From: Crocinitomix sp044361315 | Lineage (GTDB): Bacteria; Bacteroidota; Bacteroidia; Flavobacteriales_D; Crocinitomicaceae | Reading direction: 5' to 3' | Assembly: GCA_044361315.1 (NCBI GenBank) | Contig: JBIKJA010000009.1 | Coordinates: 62,001-126,000 of the forward strand | Length of the DNA stretch: 64,000 nucleotides | Shown here: positions 52,772 to 61,662 of the stretch, in pieces | Numbering within the stretch: position 1 is the first letter of the stretch | Layout: each line of letters begins with the position of its first letter | The notes under the pieces: model-generated | What the model was told of the DNA's origin: nothing | What the model saw: the letters and a program-made list of their open reading frames with translations, nothing else | Databases searched by the model: none | Position numbers and translations under genes: made by a program

Positions 52772-54586
52772 ATGATAAAATATTTTTGTTCTCGTCTTAT
52801 TTTGAGCATTTTGGTATGTTCAAGTTTTTTATTTTCAACGGCATCGCATGGGCAAGATCAGTCGAGCACGATTGATTTAACCGTGGATTCGTTTAGAGAA
52901 TTTACCATGCTTTCAAGTACCTTGGATGAATATCAAGTTTACTTTACTGGTGAAAATCATACGTTTACAACATTTAACACGCAATTCCAATTAAAATTTT
53001 TAAAGTATTTGCATCAAACTCAAAACGTAAAACATTTTATGTTTGAGCAAAGTCCTGGCTTTAGTTACATCATCAATAAAGTGGTAATTGAAGACAAAAC
53101 AACGCACTTACATTTTTTAGATGAATTGTTTTTCTCACCGTTTTATGAAATGGTGAAGGAATTAAGAAAGTACAATGACACCTTGGCTTTGGAGGATAAA
53201 ATTAAAATGCATGGAATTGATATTGAACGATTTCCAGCTTTTTCGATTTATGCCTTGAGTTTGATGGTGGATACCTTGGATAAAAGCGGGAGAGGTGGTC
53301 AAGTTTTTGAACAAATTAAAGCTTTGGCAAGTTCAGAATTTGCCGAATCAGGTCCTGAAGCTTTTTATTCGGAACCGAATGACGAATTTAATTTTGGATT
53401 TGGCGAAGTTAGTGCATGGACCTCTTTGCAATCGATTATTTTAGGCGCTTATGAATTTGAAAAAGAATTGCGCCCAATTTTAGGGAATGATAGCACGACT
53501 TTTTATTCGATTATTGAAAGTTTAGAAATAGGGCATGAGTGGTATATAACTGAATTGGATGGTGATGTAAAGTCGCCAATCATACGTGAGCGTTTTATGG
53601 CAGATGAGTTTTTAAGGGTGTACACAGCCGATTCGATTTCAAAATATTACGGCCAATTTGGCCGCTGCCATTTACACAAAGATGCACGAGAAAAAAATTG
53701 TTACGATTATTACATGAATTCGATTGCGAATCGGATTAACGAGGTTCACCCTTCGTTGAATAACGAAGTGATGGTGATTCCAATTTTTTACACCAAATCG
53801 CGTGATTTTGATAAAGAGGTGATTGAAAGTTTAGAACTAGAAACCCGTTATACGGAATCGGAAGAGAGTTTTATTATTGACTTAGCCTACAAAGGCGGCG
53901 ATCATTCAATCGCAGGTTTTTACGAAAATTTGCCTTATGTGATTATCAGCAATGCCAAATCGGATATGTTTGATTTTGAAGCGTACCAATGGGGCGATGA
54001 TGTTTCGGAAATTGTGCATTTAAGTGTGGGAGTGGGGTATTCGTTTTTAAATAAATTGAACAAACTAAATTTTAGGATGAATGAACTTGGTTTGGGGCAA
54101 TTTAATACCCGAGTGCTTACCCAAACTTTTTCATTTGACTATTTTATTTTTGGAGAAAATGGATCATCGGTTTCATACAACCATTACCCAGAGTTTTCCA
54201 ATGGCGATAGATTTACCTTAAAAGGCGGAAATTTTACAATTGGTGGAAATTACCCATTTGGTGGCAAGTTTTTTTTAACGGCAATTGGATTTGACATGGG
54301 ATACGGACAGTTTAAATTAACCGAAACCTTACTTTCTGAAACTCCAAACTTGATCCAAATCGATTCAAAAAATAAAGTAGTTTACCGAAATGACCTTTTT
54401 ACCTTGGATCCAAATATTCAGTTCAGATTAGCGTTACCTTTTATTGGTTTCCATGTTAAGGCTGGTTATGCCTTTGATGTTTCAGGAAAATATTGGCGTT
54501 TGGATAAACTAGCTACTAATTTCGCAAAAACGAGCTTTAGCGCAGCCTATGTGCAAGTAGGTGCCAGCCTTAATTTTAAAAATTGA
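52772..54586 (+). CDS. secreted EreA/ChaN-like hydrolase with C-terminal beta domain
   Basis: 604 residues with a signal peptide (to about residue 27). Residues about 40-410 resemble the erythromycin-esterase/ChaN/TraB superfamily: YFTGENHTFTTFNTQFQLKF (Glu61, His63), HFMFEQSPGFSY (Glu92), KMHGIDIERFPAFSIYAL and a later YGQFGRCHLHKD, spaced like the His/Glu pairs of that family. Residues about 415-604 are strand-rich (LSVGVGYSFLNKLNKLNF, FSFDYFIFGENGSSVSYN, FLTAIGFDMGYGQFKL) and could be a small barrel or beta-sandwich. No T9SS tag. Substrate unknown; the name does not imply antibiotic resistance. Confidence 0.65.
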   Translation: MIKYFCSRLILSILVCSSFLFSTASHGQDQSSTIDLTVDSFREFTMLSSTLDEYQVYFTGENHTFTTFNTQFQLKFLKYLHQTQNVKHFMFEQSPGFSYIINKVVIEDKTTHLHFLDELFFSPFYEMVKELRKYNDTLALEDKIKMHGIDIERFPAFSIYALSLMVDTLDKSGRGGQVFEQIKALASSEFAESGPEAFYSEPNDEFNFGFGEVSAWTSLQSIILGAYEFEKELRPILGNDSTTFYSIIESLEIGHEWYITELDGDVKSPIIRERFMADEFLRVYTADSISKYYGQFGRCHLHKDAREKNCYDYYMNSIANRINEVHPSLNNEVMVIPIFYTKSRDFDKEVIESLELETRYTESEESFIIDLAYKGGDHSIAGFYENLPYVIISNAKSDMFDFEAYQWGDDVSEIVHLSVGVGYSFLNKLNKLNFRMNELGLGQFNTRVLTQTFSFDYFIFGENGSSVSYNHYPEFSNGDRFTLKGGNFTIGGNYPFGGKFFLTAIGFDMGYGQFKLTETLLSETPNLIQIDSKNKVVYRNDLFTLDPNIQFRLALPFIGFHVKAGYAFDVSGKYWRLDKLATNFAKTSFSAAYVQVGASLNFKN

Positions 54587-54742
54587 TTTTCGAACATTAA
54601 CCGAATATCACGCTTTTTCAAATCGTCTAATGCTGATTTTCGCAATTTAGGCGAATGTAAGTTCCAGTGGAATTAATGTAATCAAATGATTTGTTGAATT
54701 AACACTAATTGTAAGTCAATTTTAATACCAACAGAGGTTTTT

Positions 54743-55025
54743 AGGGCGTTTCCCTGACAATCCCGACTGAAACGTCGGGATTGTCAGGGAAACGCCAACC
54801 GCTTTATCTTTTTTTTGGCGCAAATTCCAGCACAAAAAAGGATACCGCTCATGTCCTTAACGCTGCATTGGAGCAGGTTTTGCGCAAGGGCGGAGGTGGA
54901 AAACCCACAGGACCTTTTGGTGGGTGAGGCACTCGAAACCACTAAAAGCGGGCGAGGATTTGGAGCCGCAGACCGACCCTTACGATCCCGACGTTTCAGT
55001 CGGGATTGTCAGGGATGCGGCCAAC
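54743..55025. repeat. GC-rich palindromic repeat element (REP/MITE-like)
   Basis: It opens with a perfect 23-bp inverted repeat (arms 54745-54767 and 54774-54796, loop TGAAAC) followed by a T8 run, which could also end transcription of the hydrolase gene. It closes with an inverted copy of the same core (54986-55015), itself a small hairpin. Between them lie AAAAAAGGATACCGCTCATGTCC and an ACCCAC/GTGGGT inverted repeat. No real protein is encoded. It shares its end motif and block order with 24321-24505. It fills most of the 480-bp gap between genes. Confidence 0.7.
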
Positions 55026-55066
55026 TAATTTTTATAAAAGGACAAATTTACGGGTGTATTTTCGAA

Positions 55067-55609
55067 CTAAAAACTGAGGCGCGCGCCCCACATGACACCC
55101 AATTGGTTTTGACCCCCAACATCTAACCAACCTGTATTTAAGTAGCGCGATTCGATTAACCCACTTAACCGATCGTTGATTTTTAGGGTGGTTCCCATGC
55201 CTAAATGCCACGAAATTCCGTAAACATCAGTGGTAAATTCTTTAAATTCGAAAAAACCAGTTCCGGTAAAAAAATAAGGGTTAAATGGTTGACTTTTAGG
55301 TAAAAAATGATAGGAGAATTGTAGGTTGGCGTTATGAGTCATGCCATTATTAAACAAAAAATCAGATTGTTGCCCAGCGACATACTCGATAGAAAAATTA
55401 AAATTTTGATTGATGTTGAAGCCTAAACGGCAGCCGTTCATAAACACAGCTTCGTAAGCAATATCATCAACAAACAAAAATGGTCCCATCACATAATCGA
55501 CGTAAAACGGGTGGTCGGATTTTTTATTATTGGTATCTTGCCCGAAAGTTTTGCTGTTGATTGTTAACGTAATAACTAGTACTGAAAACAAAAATAAGGT
55601 CTTTTTCAT
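55067..55609 (-). CDS. small outer-membrane beta-barrel protein
   Basis: 180 residues with a signal peptide (to about residue 23, SKTFGQ). The mature part alternates polar and aromatic residues in strands (NFNFSIEYVAGQQSDF, NLQFSYHFLPKSQPFNPYFFTGTGFFEF, SWHLGMGTTLKINDRLSGLIESRYL) and ends GVMWGARLSF, with the terminal Phe used for barrel assembly. An eight-stranded barrel of the OmpA/OmpW kind is likely. Role unknown. The adjacent repeat element ends about 40 bp past its stop. Confidence 0.75.
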   Translation of the reverse strand: MKKTLFLFSVLVITLTINSKTFGQDTNNKKSDHPFYVDYVMGPFLFVDDIAYEAVFMNGCRLGFNINQNFNFSIEYVAGQQSDFLFNNGMTHNANLQFSYHFLPKSQPFNPYFFTGTGFFEFKEFTTDVYGISWHLGMGTTLKINDRLSGLIESRYLNTGWLDVGGQNQLGVMWGARLSF

Positions 55610-55772
55610 GATTATTTTTTTTTATTATTTAGGTGTACTAAATTAATAAATAGACATTTAATTACAACATATTTGATGATTTTATCGCTGATTTGTAGAA
55701 TTATCTGAGTAATTATTACACTAATATGCGCTTTACTGCAGTTGTGAGCAAACTTGAGAATATTTTAAGTGT

Positions 55773-55780
55773 TATATTTG
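55773..55780 (+). promoter_or_regulatory. -7 element (TATATTTG) of the methyltransferase gene
   Basis: Exact TAnnTTTG, 19 nt before the ATG at 55800; a TTG at 55754-55756 is a possible -33 at 16-nt spacing. Confidence 0.45.
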
Positions 55781-55799
55781 TCTTTCGAATTTTAGTAGC

Positions 55800-56573
55800 A
55801 TGAAAAAAATATATAATTGGTTGTTGAATACGTTGCCACGTCCTTGGCTGATTCGTTTGAGTTATGTATTTAAATTTTTTGCACCTATTGTCTACAAGGG
55901 AAATAAGGTTGAATGTCCGGTTTGTAAAAAATCTTTCCGAAAGTTTTTGTCGTATGGTTCTGCTGTAGCCCACCGAGAAAATGTGCTTTGCCCTTATGAT
56001 TTAACGTTAGAAAGACACCGTTTAATGTGGTTGTACCTTCAAAATAAATCCGATTTTTTTACCAAATCAAATTTAAAAGTCATGCACATTGCCCCCGAGC
56101 AATGTTTCCACAAAATATTTAAGCATCAGAAAAATTTGGATTATACCACAGGCGATTTGGTTTCCCCAATTGCTGATTTGCATTTTGACTTGCATCAAAT
56201 CCCTTTGGAAGACAATCAATATGAGATTATTTTTTGTAATCACGTAATGGAACACGTTACGGACGATTTAAAATGTATGCAAGAATTGCATCGAATTATG
56301 AAACCGGGGGGGTGGGGAATTTTCCAAGTTCCAATTGATACCAATCGAACGTCAACCTATGAAGATTGGTCAATTACAACACCGGAAGAACGCGAAAAAC
56401 ATTTTTGGCAATACGATCATGTGCGCTTGTATGGTACCAATTATCCTAACCGATTAGAAGAAGCTGGTTTTACGTTAGAAACAGTTGATTATGGCAAAGA
56501 AATTTCAACTGAATTATTTGACCGATATCGCTTACCAAAAGGGGAAATGTTGTATATCGTTCACAAAAAATAA
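55800..56573 (+). CDS. class I SAM-dependent methyltransferase with N-terminal Cys motif
   Basis: 257 residues. Near residue 40 a zinc-ribbon-like VECPVCKKSFRKF is followed by NVLCPYDLTLERHR. The Methyltransf_11 core shows MHIAPEQCFHKIF and GDLVSPIADLHFDLHQIPLED, then YEIIFCNHVMEHVTDD and ELHRIMKPGGWGIFQVPI. The C-terminus DVRLYG-like segment reads DHVRLYGTNYPNRLEEAGF. Substrate unknown; similar enzymes lie in polysaccharide or lipid modification loci, but no such genes are near. Convergent with the CocE-type hydrolase, 4 bp apart. Confidence 0.82.
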   Translation: MKKIYNWLLNTLPRPWLIRLSYVFKFFAPIVYKGNKVECPVCKKSFRKFLSYGSAVAHRENVLCPYDLTLERHRLMWLYLQNKSDFFTKSNLKVMHIAPEQCFHKIFKHQKNLDYTTGDLVSPIADLHFDLHQIPLEDNQYEIIFCNHVMEHVTDDLKCMQELHRIMKPGGWGIFQVPIDTNRTSTYEDWSITTPEEREKHFWQYDHVRLYGTNYPNRLEEAGFTLETVDYGKEISTELFDRYRLPKGEMLYIVHKK

Positions 56574-56577
56574 TTGG

Positions 56578-59403
56578 TTAGAATTTCACCAATTTTTGCG
56601 TGTAAACAATTCCAAGCGAAGTTTCTAATTTCACCACATAGACACCAGCGGCTAAATTAGCACCATTAATAATTGATTTACCGTTTACATCTTTTTGCTC
56701 ATAAACAATATTTCCTGACACATCGTAAAGCTTTATGCTGTAATTTTCGGTGTATTTAGTTAAGATGGCAAATTCAGTTTGAAATGGATTTGGATAAATT
56801 AACCAATCGTTTCCATTTAGATCAGGATCTTTTGTTTTGGAAGGATCGCTTATTCCGTCAAACAAAGGTAAAATCAGTTGTGATGGTTGGTCAGGACTGA
56901 AAAAAACTTGCTGATGTGCCACACGTGCTTGGTATTCAGTGCCCTGAAAATTGTATGTTTGATTATCCTCAGGAGATCTTCTAAAAAAATCGCCTTCTTC
57001 AATCGGAATGTTTGGATTACTTTGATACCTTGGCCAATTGCTGCTGCTAATTAAGATTTTGATTTTATGTCCATGTCCAAATGTATACGCAATGGGTAAA
57101 AGATTAAATTCATATTCGTGCACTTCGTCAGAATTGATATTGGTATAAGGAATCGTAACATCTTCCTCACCCAAAGACAATTGGCGGGCATAATCCCGTG
57201 CACGGGCATTGACGGTGCCTTCTACCACGAATAATTCTCGTCCGTCAGGATAAACATCTAAAACTCGAATCATAAAATCGGTATCTGTCAAGCCAGAAGG
57301 ACCAGAAAGTGGGGTGGAAGAGGCATAAATTATTGCTTTTGGAATGCCAACAATACTCAACGAATCTTGAATTGTCGAGGTTTCAAATTCGATCACACCA
57401 GGTCGATCCATCGTCACTTTAGCAAAATTGGTATCTGCATAATTTAATGGTCCTGCACTAATTCGATCACCCTGCGGTGTTGGAATGGCTAAATTTCCAC
57501 CACCAATCGTATAAATCGGGTCATTTGGATCGTGGTCGTAACTTTTTACATTTTCAACTAGGGTTGGTGCAAGGGTATCCGCAGTTCCATCGCCGTGTAA
57601 ATAAATTGGATAACAGCGCCATCCCATTTTTAAAGGAAATTCATTTGCGGATGCCCAATAATTCCCAACACTGGCATTTTGTGGTAAATCATCTACTGGT
57701 CCTGGCACATAATACCGAATATTTGGAATTTCTTCAAAATTAACGTTTGGTGAAACAGGGTTAGATACAGGATTTGTTCCAGGTTGTTGTAAAGTGGTAT
57801 CACTAGGTAAGTCAATGACTAAAGGAATAATCAATCCATCATTATCCAGTTCGATTGGAACACCATTAATACCACCGAATCCCCCTAAATAATTAATAAA
57901 ATCGGCATATGAGATATACGTATTTTGAGAAGGAATGCGAATCGAATTATCCCCGATATTTTGCCAAACATTACTTTCTGGTAAAAAAACCTTAGGCTCA
58001 CCAATTAATTTAGTGGCATCATAATTAAGCAGGTAACGAAACCAGTTCACCAAATCGCCTTCTACCAATTCCGTTAAATTCGCCGAAACAGCATCGGTAT
58101 TTGCCAAACGAATGTCGTAGACAGATTCAGGATAAACAATGTCACCCACTTCAGCCATGGAGATGGTCCGATGTGTCCAAGGTCCAATTACTATTTTCTG
58201 ATTATTTTGAGTCTCTTGGCTGGTATTATTCATGATGTGGTTGTACGTTTCCAATTGCCCATCAATAAAAATATCCCACCAACCTGTTAAATGATACATG
58301 GGTAATTCCATGTTGGTGTAACGGTTAAATTGCCCATTTGGGTCCGATTCACCCAACGAATTTATAGGCGCAAAACTGGCATTGGCATCGGTGCGGTACA
58401 TAAAATTAGGATACATCCCCGTATAACCATTTTCATCTTTTACTGTGGTGATAAAATCAATAGCCAAATTAATCACACTGTCACCGCTAATATTTCCATA
58501 ATCAAAAATTGAATGCACATTATCTTGTACATCTAGATCCGAAGGAATCGTATCCACATTGTCTAATAGTTGCCCCGTCAACCAACCTTGCACCAAGGCC
58601 TGACGAAAAACGCCATTGTGTTGAAGTACTGAGTTAAAATGTTCGTTGGTGGCAACAATCGGCACCATTCCTTTTAATCCATCTTGCGAAATATCGTTTT
58701 TAAAGGAAGCTGCAGCTTGATATTGAGAATTTCCCAAGGCTGATGCACCAAACATTACGATTGATCCATTATTAACTTGGCCATTTGTTTCTAAAATTCC
58801 ATCTCCATCTAAATCATAAAACTTGTACAAACTATCTGTTAAATAGATGATTGAGTTTTTACCATCCTCATGATAAATGCCATTTTTTGGATCCGTAAAA
58901 GCAGTTATATCTAATGGATGCCCGTTTTCAGGATGATAGGCGCTTTTGTCCCAACCATCGCTGTACATCGGTAAATAAACCCCTTCCGATTGATAACGTC
59001 CGCGCATGTCTTGAAAAGCATAGGCGTAGCCAAGGACATTTAAATAAACGCCAAATTCGTCATAATACCCTTTCCCATAAGGTGTTCGTGTAAAAACCAT
59101 TGGCAATTGAAATTGGTTTGGATTTGGCATTCCGTTGAGCGAATCATAAACAAAAAGTTGGCTGCCTTTTGGGATGATTTGAATGACATACGAAGTATCT
59201 CCAACAACAATTTTTGTAGTAATTGAATCGGAAATAATTGGTAAATAAATATCTGTCGCCAATTTGATTCCATCTGGCATGGTAGTGTAAACCGTTGAGA
59301 TAGTGGTGAATTCTGTGATGGTGTCTAATTGCCCATTGTTGTTGGATTGCCCAAAACCTCGAGAAATTAGGAAGAGTAGAGAGAGGAGTAGAATTTTTTT
59401 CAT
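56578..59403 (-). CDS. T9SS-exported CocE/NonD-family alpha/beta hydrolase (X-Pro dipeptidyl-peptidase like)
   Basis: 941 residues with a signal peptide (to about 18, SRGFGQ). S15 core: MPDGIKLATDIYLPI, TRTPYGKGYYDEFGVYLNVLGYA, FQDMRGRYQSEG and the nucleophile elbow MFGASALGNSQYQAA, which aligns with GVSYLGxTQWQAA of CocE (Ser kept). Between the usual DGY/DT and elbow lies an unusual insert with DLDGDGILETNG, an EF-hand/dockerin-like Ca-binding loop. WTHRT and the C-terminal jelly-roll (ATIYASSTPLSG type, seen as AIIYASSTPLSG) follow. The last 80 residues are a T9SS type A domain (LIYPNPFQTEFAIL, LAAGVYVVKLET). Probable surface esterase or peptidase acting on external substrates. Confidence 0.88.
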   Translation of the reverse strand: MKKILLLSLLFLISRGFGQSNNNGQLDTITEFTTISTVYTTMPDGIKLATDIYLPIISDSITTKIVVGDTSYVIQIIPKGSQLFVYDSLNGMPNPNQFQLPMVFTRTPYGKGYYDEFGVYLNVLGYAYAFQDMRGRYQSEGVYLPMYSDGWDKSAYHPENGHPLDITAFTDPKNGIYHEDGKNSIIYLTDSLYKFYDLDGDGILETNGQVNNGSIVMFGASALGNSQYQAAASFKNDISQDGLKGMVPIVATNEHFNSVLQHNGVFRQALVQGWLTGQLLDNVDTIPSDLDVQDNVHSIFDYGNISGDSVINLAIDFITTVKDENGYTGMYPNFMYRTDANASFAPINSLGESDPNGQFNRYTNMELPMYHLTGWWDIFIDGQLETYNHIMNNTSQETQNNQKIVIGPWTHRTISMAEVGDIVYPESVYDIRLANTDAVSANLTELVEGDLVNWFRYLLNYDATKLIGEPKVFLPESNVWQNIGDNSIRIPSQNTYISYADFINYLGGFGGINGVPIELDNDGLIIPLVIDLPSDTTLQQPGTNPVSNPVSPNVNFEEIPNIRYYVPGPVDDLPQNASVGNYWASANEFPLKMGWRCYPIYLHGDGTADTLAPTLVENVKSYDHDPNDPIYTIGGGNLAIPTPQGDRISAGPLNYADTNFAKVTMDRPGVIEFETSTIQDSLSIVGIPKAIIYASSTPLSGPSGLTDTDFMIRVLDVYPDGRELFVVEGTVNARARDYARQLSLGEEDVTIPYTNINSDEVHEYEFNLLPIAYTFGHGHKIKILISSSNWPRYQSNPNIPIEEGDFFRRSPEDNQTYNFQGTEYQARVAHQQVFFSPDQPSQLILPLFDGISDPSKTKDPDLNGNDWLIYPNPFQTEFAILTKYTENYSIKLYDVSGNIVYEQKDVNGKSIINGANLAAGVYVVKLETSLGIVYTQKLVKF

Positions 59404-59546
59404 GTAATGTGATGGCTATCGATTAAAATTAAGATAAATCTATGATTTTTCTAGAATATTCGGCTCAAAAATCATGATGAGATTTTTCTTGAATTTTTGG
59501 AAAATTAAACTGTTCTTTTGTAAATTAAATTATTGAAAATATTGCC

Positions 59547-60623
59547 TTAAAATGGGGATGAATAAGCAGGGTTCGTAAGAAAATTTTGATCGGTTAAGGT
59601 TTTCAAGAAATTAACCAAATCCAATTTATCCTCAGGGGTAAGCATTAGGCCTGTTTCGGTGGTTGTATTTAAAGCGGGATCTGTGGTTGGGGAATGATGA
59701 ACACCTGAATTGTAATGGTCAATCACTTCCATCAGTGTCGAAAAACGTCCATCGTGCATGTAGGGTCTTGTAACCGCTATATTTCGGAGCGATGGAACTT
59801 TAAATTTTCCTTTATCTAACGGATCACCAGTAACCTTTTGACGACCAATGTCAAGGATCTCTGATTGGTCATCTAGCCCATTGTTCATGTATTGATCATT
59901 TTCGAAATTGCTTCCACCATGACAATGCGCGCAATCGGCGCCAGACAATTCAGGTAAAAACGGATTATATTCGGTAAAAAACAGTTGCTGTCCTCGCTCT
60001 TCTGAGGCGGTTAACGTGGTTTTACCAGCTTTATATTGGTCGTATTTTGAATCATCAGAAACGATGGAGAACATAAATGCCTCTAACGCGAGTGATATTT
60101 TATAGGCATTAATTTCGGTGGTTCCAAACGCCTTGTTAAAATGACTTATATAAAGAGAATTCTGAGATAATTTATTAATAACGTTTTCTATGGTCTCTTT
60201 CATTTCCAACTCATCTTGAATTGGTAAAAGTGATTGATGCCGCAATAAATCGGAACGACCATCCCAAAAAAAGCCAATTTTATTCCAAGCTAAATTAAAG
60301 ATCGGCATTGCTTGACGGGTACCGAGTGTTCCGTCCACACCTAATGAATACTGATTCACATCCGAGAACCCATCGGACTGTAAATGACAACTAGCACATG
60401 AAATTGACTCATCTTTTGATAAAAGTGGTTCGTAAAATAACATTCTACCCAATTCGACATTTGCGATCGTTAATGGATTGTCTGGAGGTAAAGTTGGTGC
60501 TGGTAAGGTATTATTTACCAATTTTATTTCATAGGGAGTTGCATCGTATGGAAAAATAGTTTTGTCTTTCTTACATGATACTACTAATAAACCTACTATC
60601 AAAAAGAAGCCTAATCTTACCAT
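59547..60623 (-). CDS. MauG/CcpA-type diheme cytochrome c peroxidase lipoprotein
   Basis: 358 residues. Lipobox VVSC (Cys17) then KKDKT. Two haem c motifs, CASCH (76-80) and CAHCH (231-235), and the conserved PYMHDGRFSTLMEVIDHY, which carries the distal-ligand region. Family members are bacterial peroxidases or MauG-like enzymes that oxidise protein side chains. It is the third gene after two MbnP-like proteins (10-bp gap), the same pairing as MbnP with the diheme enzyme MbnH, which converts a Trp of MbnP to kynurenine. I infer the same role here. The C-terminus LTDQNFLTNPAYSSPF nearly matches that of the peroxidase at 62801. Confidence 0.9.
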   Translation of the reverse strand: MVRLGFFLIVGLLVVSCKKDKTIFPYDATPYEIKLVNNTLPAPTLPPDNPLTIANVELGRMLFYEPLLSKDESISCASCHLQSDGFSDVNQYSLGVDGTLGTRQAMPIFNLAWNKIGFFWDGRSDLLRHQSLLPIQDELEMKETIENVINKLSQNSLYISHFNKAFGTTEINAYKISLALEAFMFSIVSDDSKYDQYKAGKTTLTASEERGQQLFFTEYNPFLPELSGADCAHCHGGSNFENDQYMNNGLDDQSEILDIGRQKVTGDPLDKGKFKVPSLRNIAVTRPYMHDGRFSTLMEVIDHYNSGVHHSPTTDPALNTTTETGLMLTPEDKLDLVNFLKTLTDQNFLTNPAYSSPF

Positions 60624-60633
60624 AACTCAATTT

Positions 60634-61608
60634 TTATTGTACGATTAATCTGTCGGTTGAAATTAATTCTTCTTTTTTGTAGATACTTACGGTGTACATT
60701 CCAGCCACCGGGATTTCAATACTCATTGGTTGATTTTCGTTAATCAAAATGGTATTAATCAATTGTCCTGCAGTGTTGGTTAATTTGATGGTGTATTGCT
60801 CGCCCGTATTACCCGCAACTTTAATTGTTACCGCATTTGTAGTTGTTGGATTTGGAAAAATACTCCAATCAAGGTTGGCAACTTCTTTTTCAATCGAAGC
60901 ATAATAATTGCCAAATACGTAATCACGGAAATTTTCTAGTAATTTTAGAGCCATACCAGTCGACCCGTGTGAAAAGTTATCATCTCCCATTAGATCTATA
61001 TCTCTTAAAGCACCTGTATAATTAGCGTTAAGATTTAGCTGCATAATTTCTCCTGACATTTCCGTATCAACTTCGTGTTCTTTGCTAAAATAATTTCCAT
61101 TACCTAGGCCATGTAATGCAAAACCACCCACGAAATCTGTACCACCTGATCCTTCAATCACAGCAAAGCGATAACCATCTGTCCAACCCCAATGCATTGA
61201 AGGAGATTGCAATGCTAATGGATGCGAAGCCGGAAATAAGGTAGGATCACCATTGTTGATCGGTTCATATACACCAATATGAAATTTTATACGTTCAACC
61301 GAAGTCACATCGTAATTTCCTAATTCAATTAACGTGAATTCCTCTTCATCAGGTCTGACCAATGCAATAATATCGATGGGTACAATAGTTTCTATACCAC
61401 CATCATGTATAATGCTGAACTTAGAAATGTAATATTCTAAACGACTTGCTTTAAAATCTTGTCCTAAGTTGTTTTTAGCGACCGCATCATATGCGAATGT
61501 TTCTAGATCTAGCTTGTGATTGATTTTTAAAACGACATCAATCTGTGCATTTGTTTTTGTTATAAATGCGAGGCAAGTTATAAAGGTCAGAAAAATGAAC
61601 TTTTTCAT
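60634..61608 (-). CDS. MbnP-like copper-binding protein with T9SS sorting domain (copy 1)
   Basis: 324 residues. Signal peptide to about 21. Residues 22-245 match the MbnP family: VVLKINHKLDLETFAYD, ASRLEYYISKFSIIHD, FTLIELGNYD, VERIKFHIGVYEPINNGDPTLFP and the conserved MHWGWTDGYRF (138-148), containing two Trp, of which one could be the residue modified by the partner diheme enzyme. Residues about 250-324 are a T9SS domain (DWSIFPNPTTTNAVTIKVAG, GMYTVSIYKKEEL). Methanotroph MbnP is periplasmic; a T9SS tag would put this one on the cell surface. Downstream, 10 bp away, is the diheme peroxidase. Confidence 0.85.
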   Translation of the reverse strand: MKKFIFLTFITCLAFITKTNAQIDVVLKINHKLDLETFAYDAVAKNNLGQDFKASRLEYYISKFSIIHDGGIETIVPIDIIALVRPDEEEFTLIELGNYDVTSVERIKFHIGVYEPINNGDPTLFPASHPLALQSPSMHWGWTDGYRFAVIEGSGGTDFVGGFALHGLGNGNYFSKEHEVDTEMSGEIMQLNLNANYTGALRDIDLMGDDNFSHGSTGMALKLLENFRDYVFGNYYASIEKEVANLDWSIFPNPTTTNAVTIKVAGNTGEQYTIKLTNTAGQLINTILINENQPMSIEIPVAGMYTVSIYKKEELISTDRLIVQ

Positions 61609-61662
61609 AGGTAATTTTATTATTTAATTCTATAAATTTTTAAACTAAACTTTTGTAAATTC

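Noticed and set aside
54815..55126. Open frame of 103 codons (MAQIPAQKRIPLMSL...).
   Set aside because: It lies inside the palindromic repeat element and runs into the 3' end of the opposite-strand barrel gene; no protein-like features.
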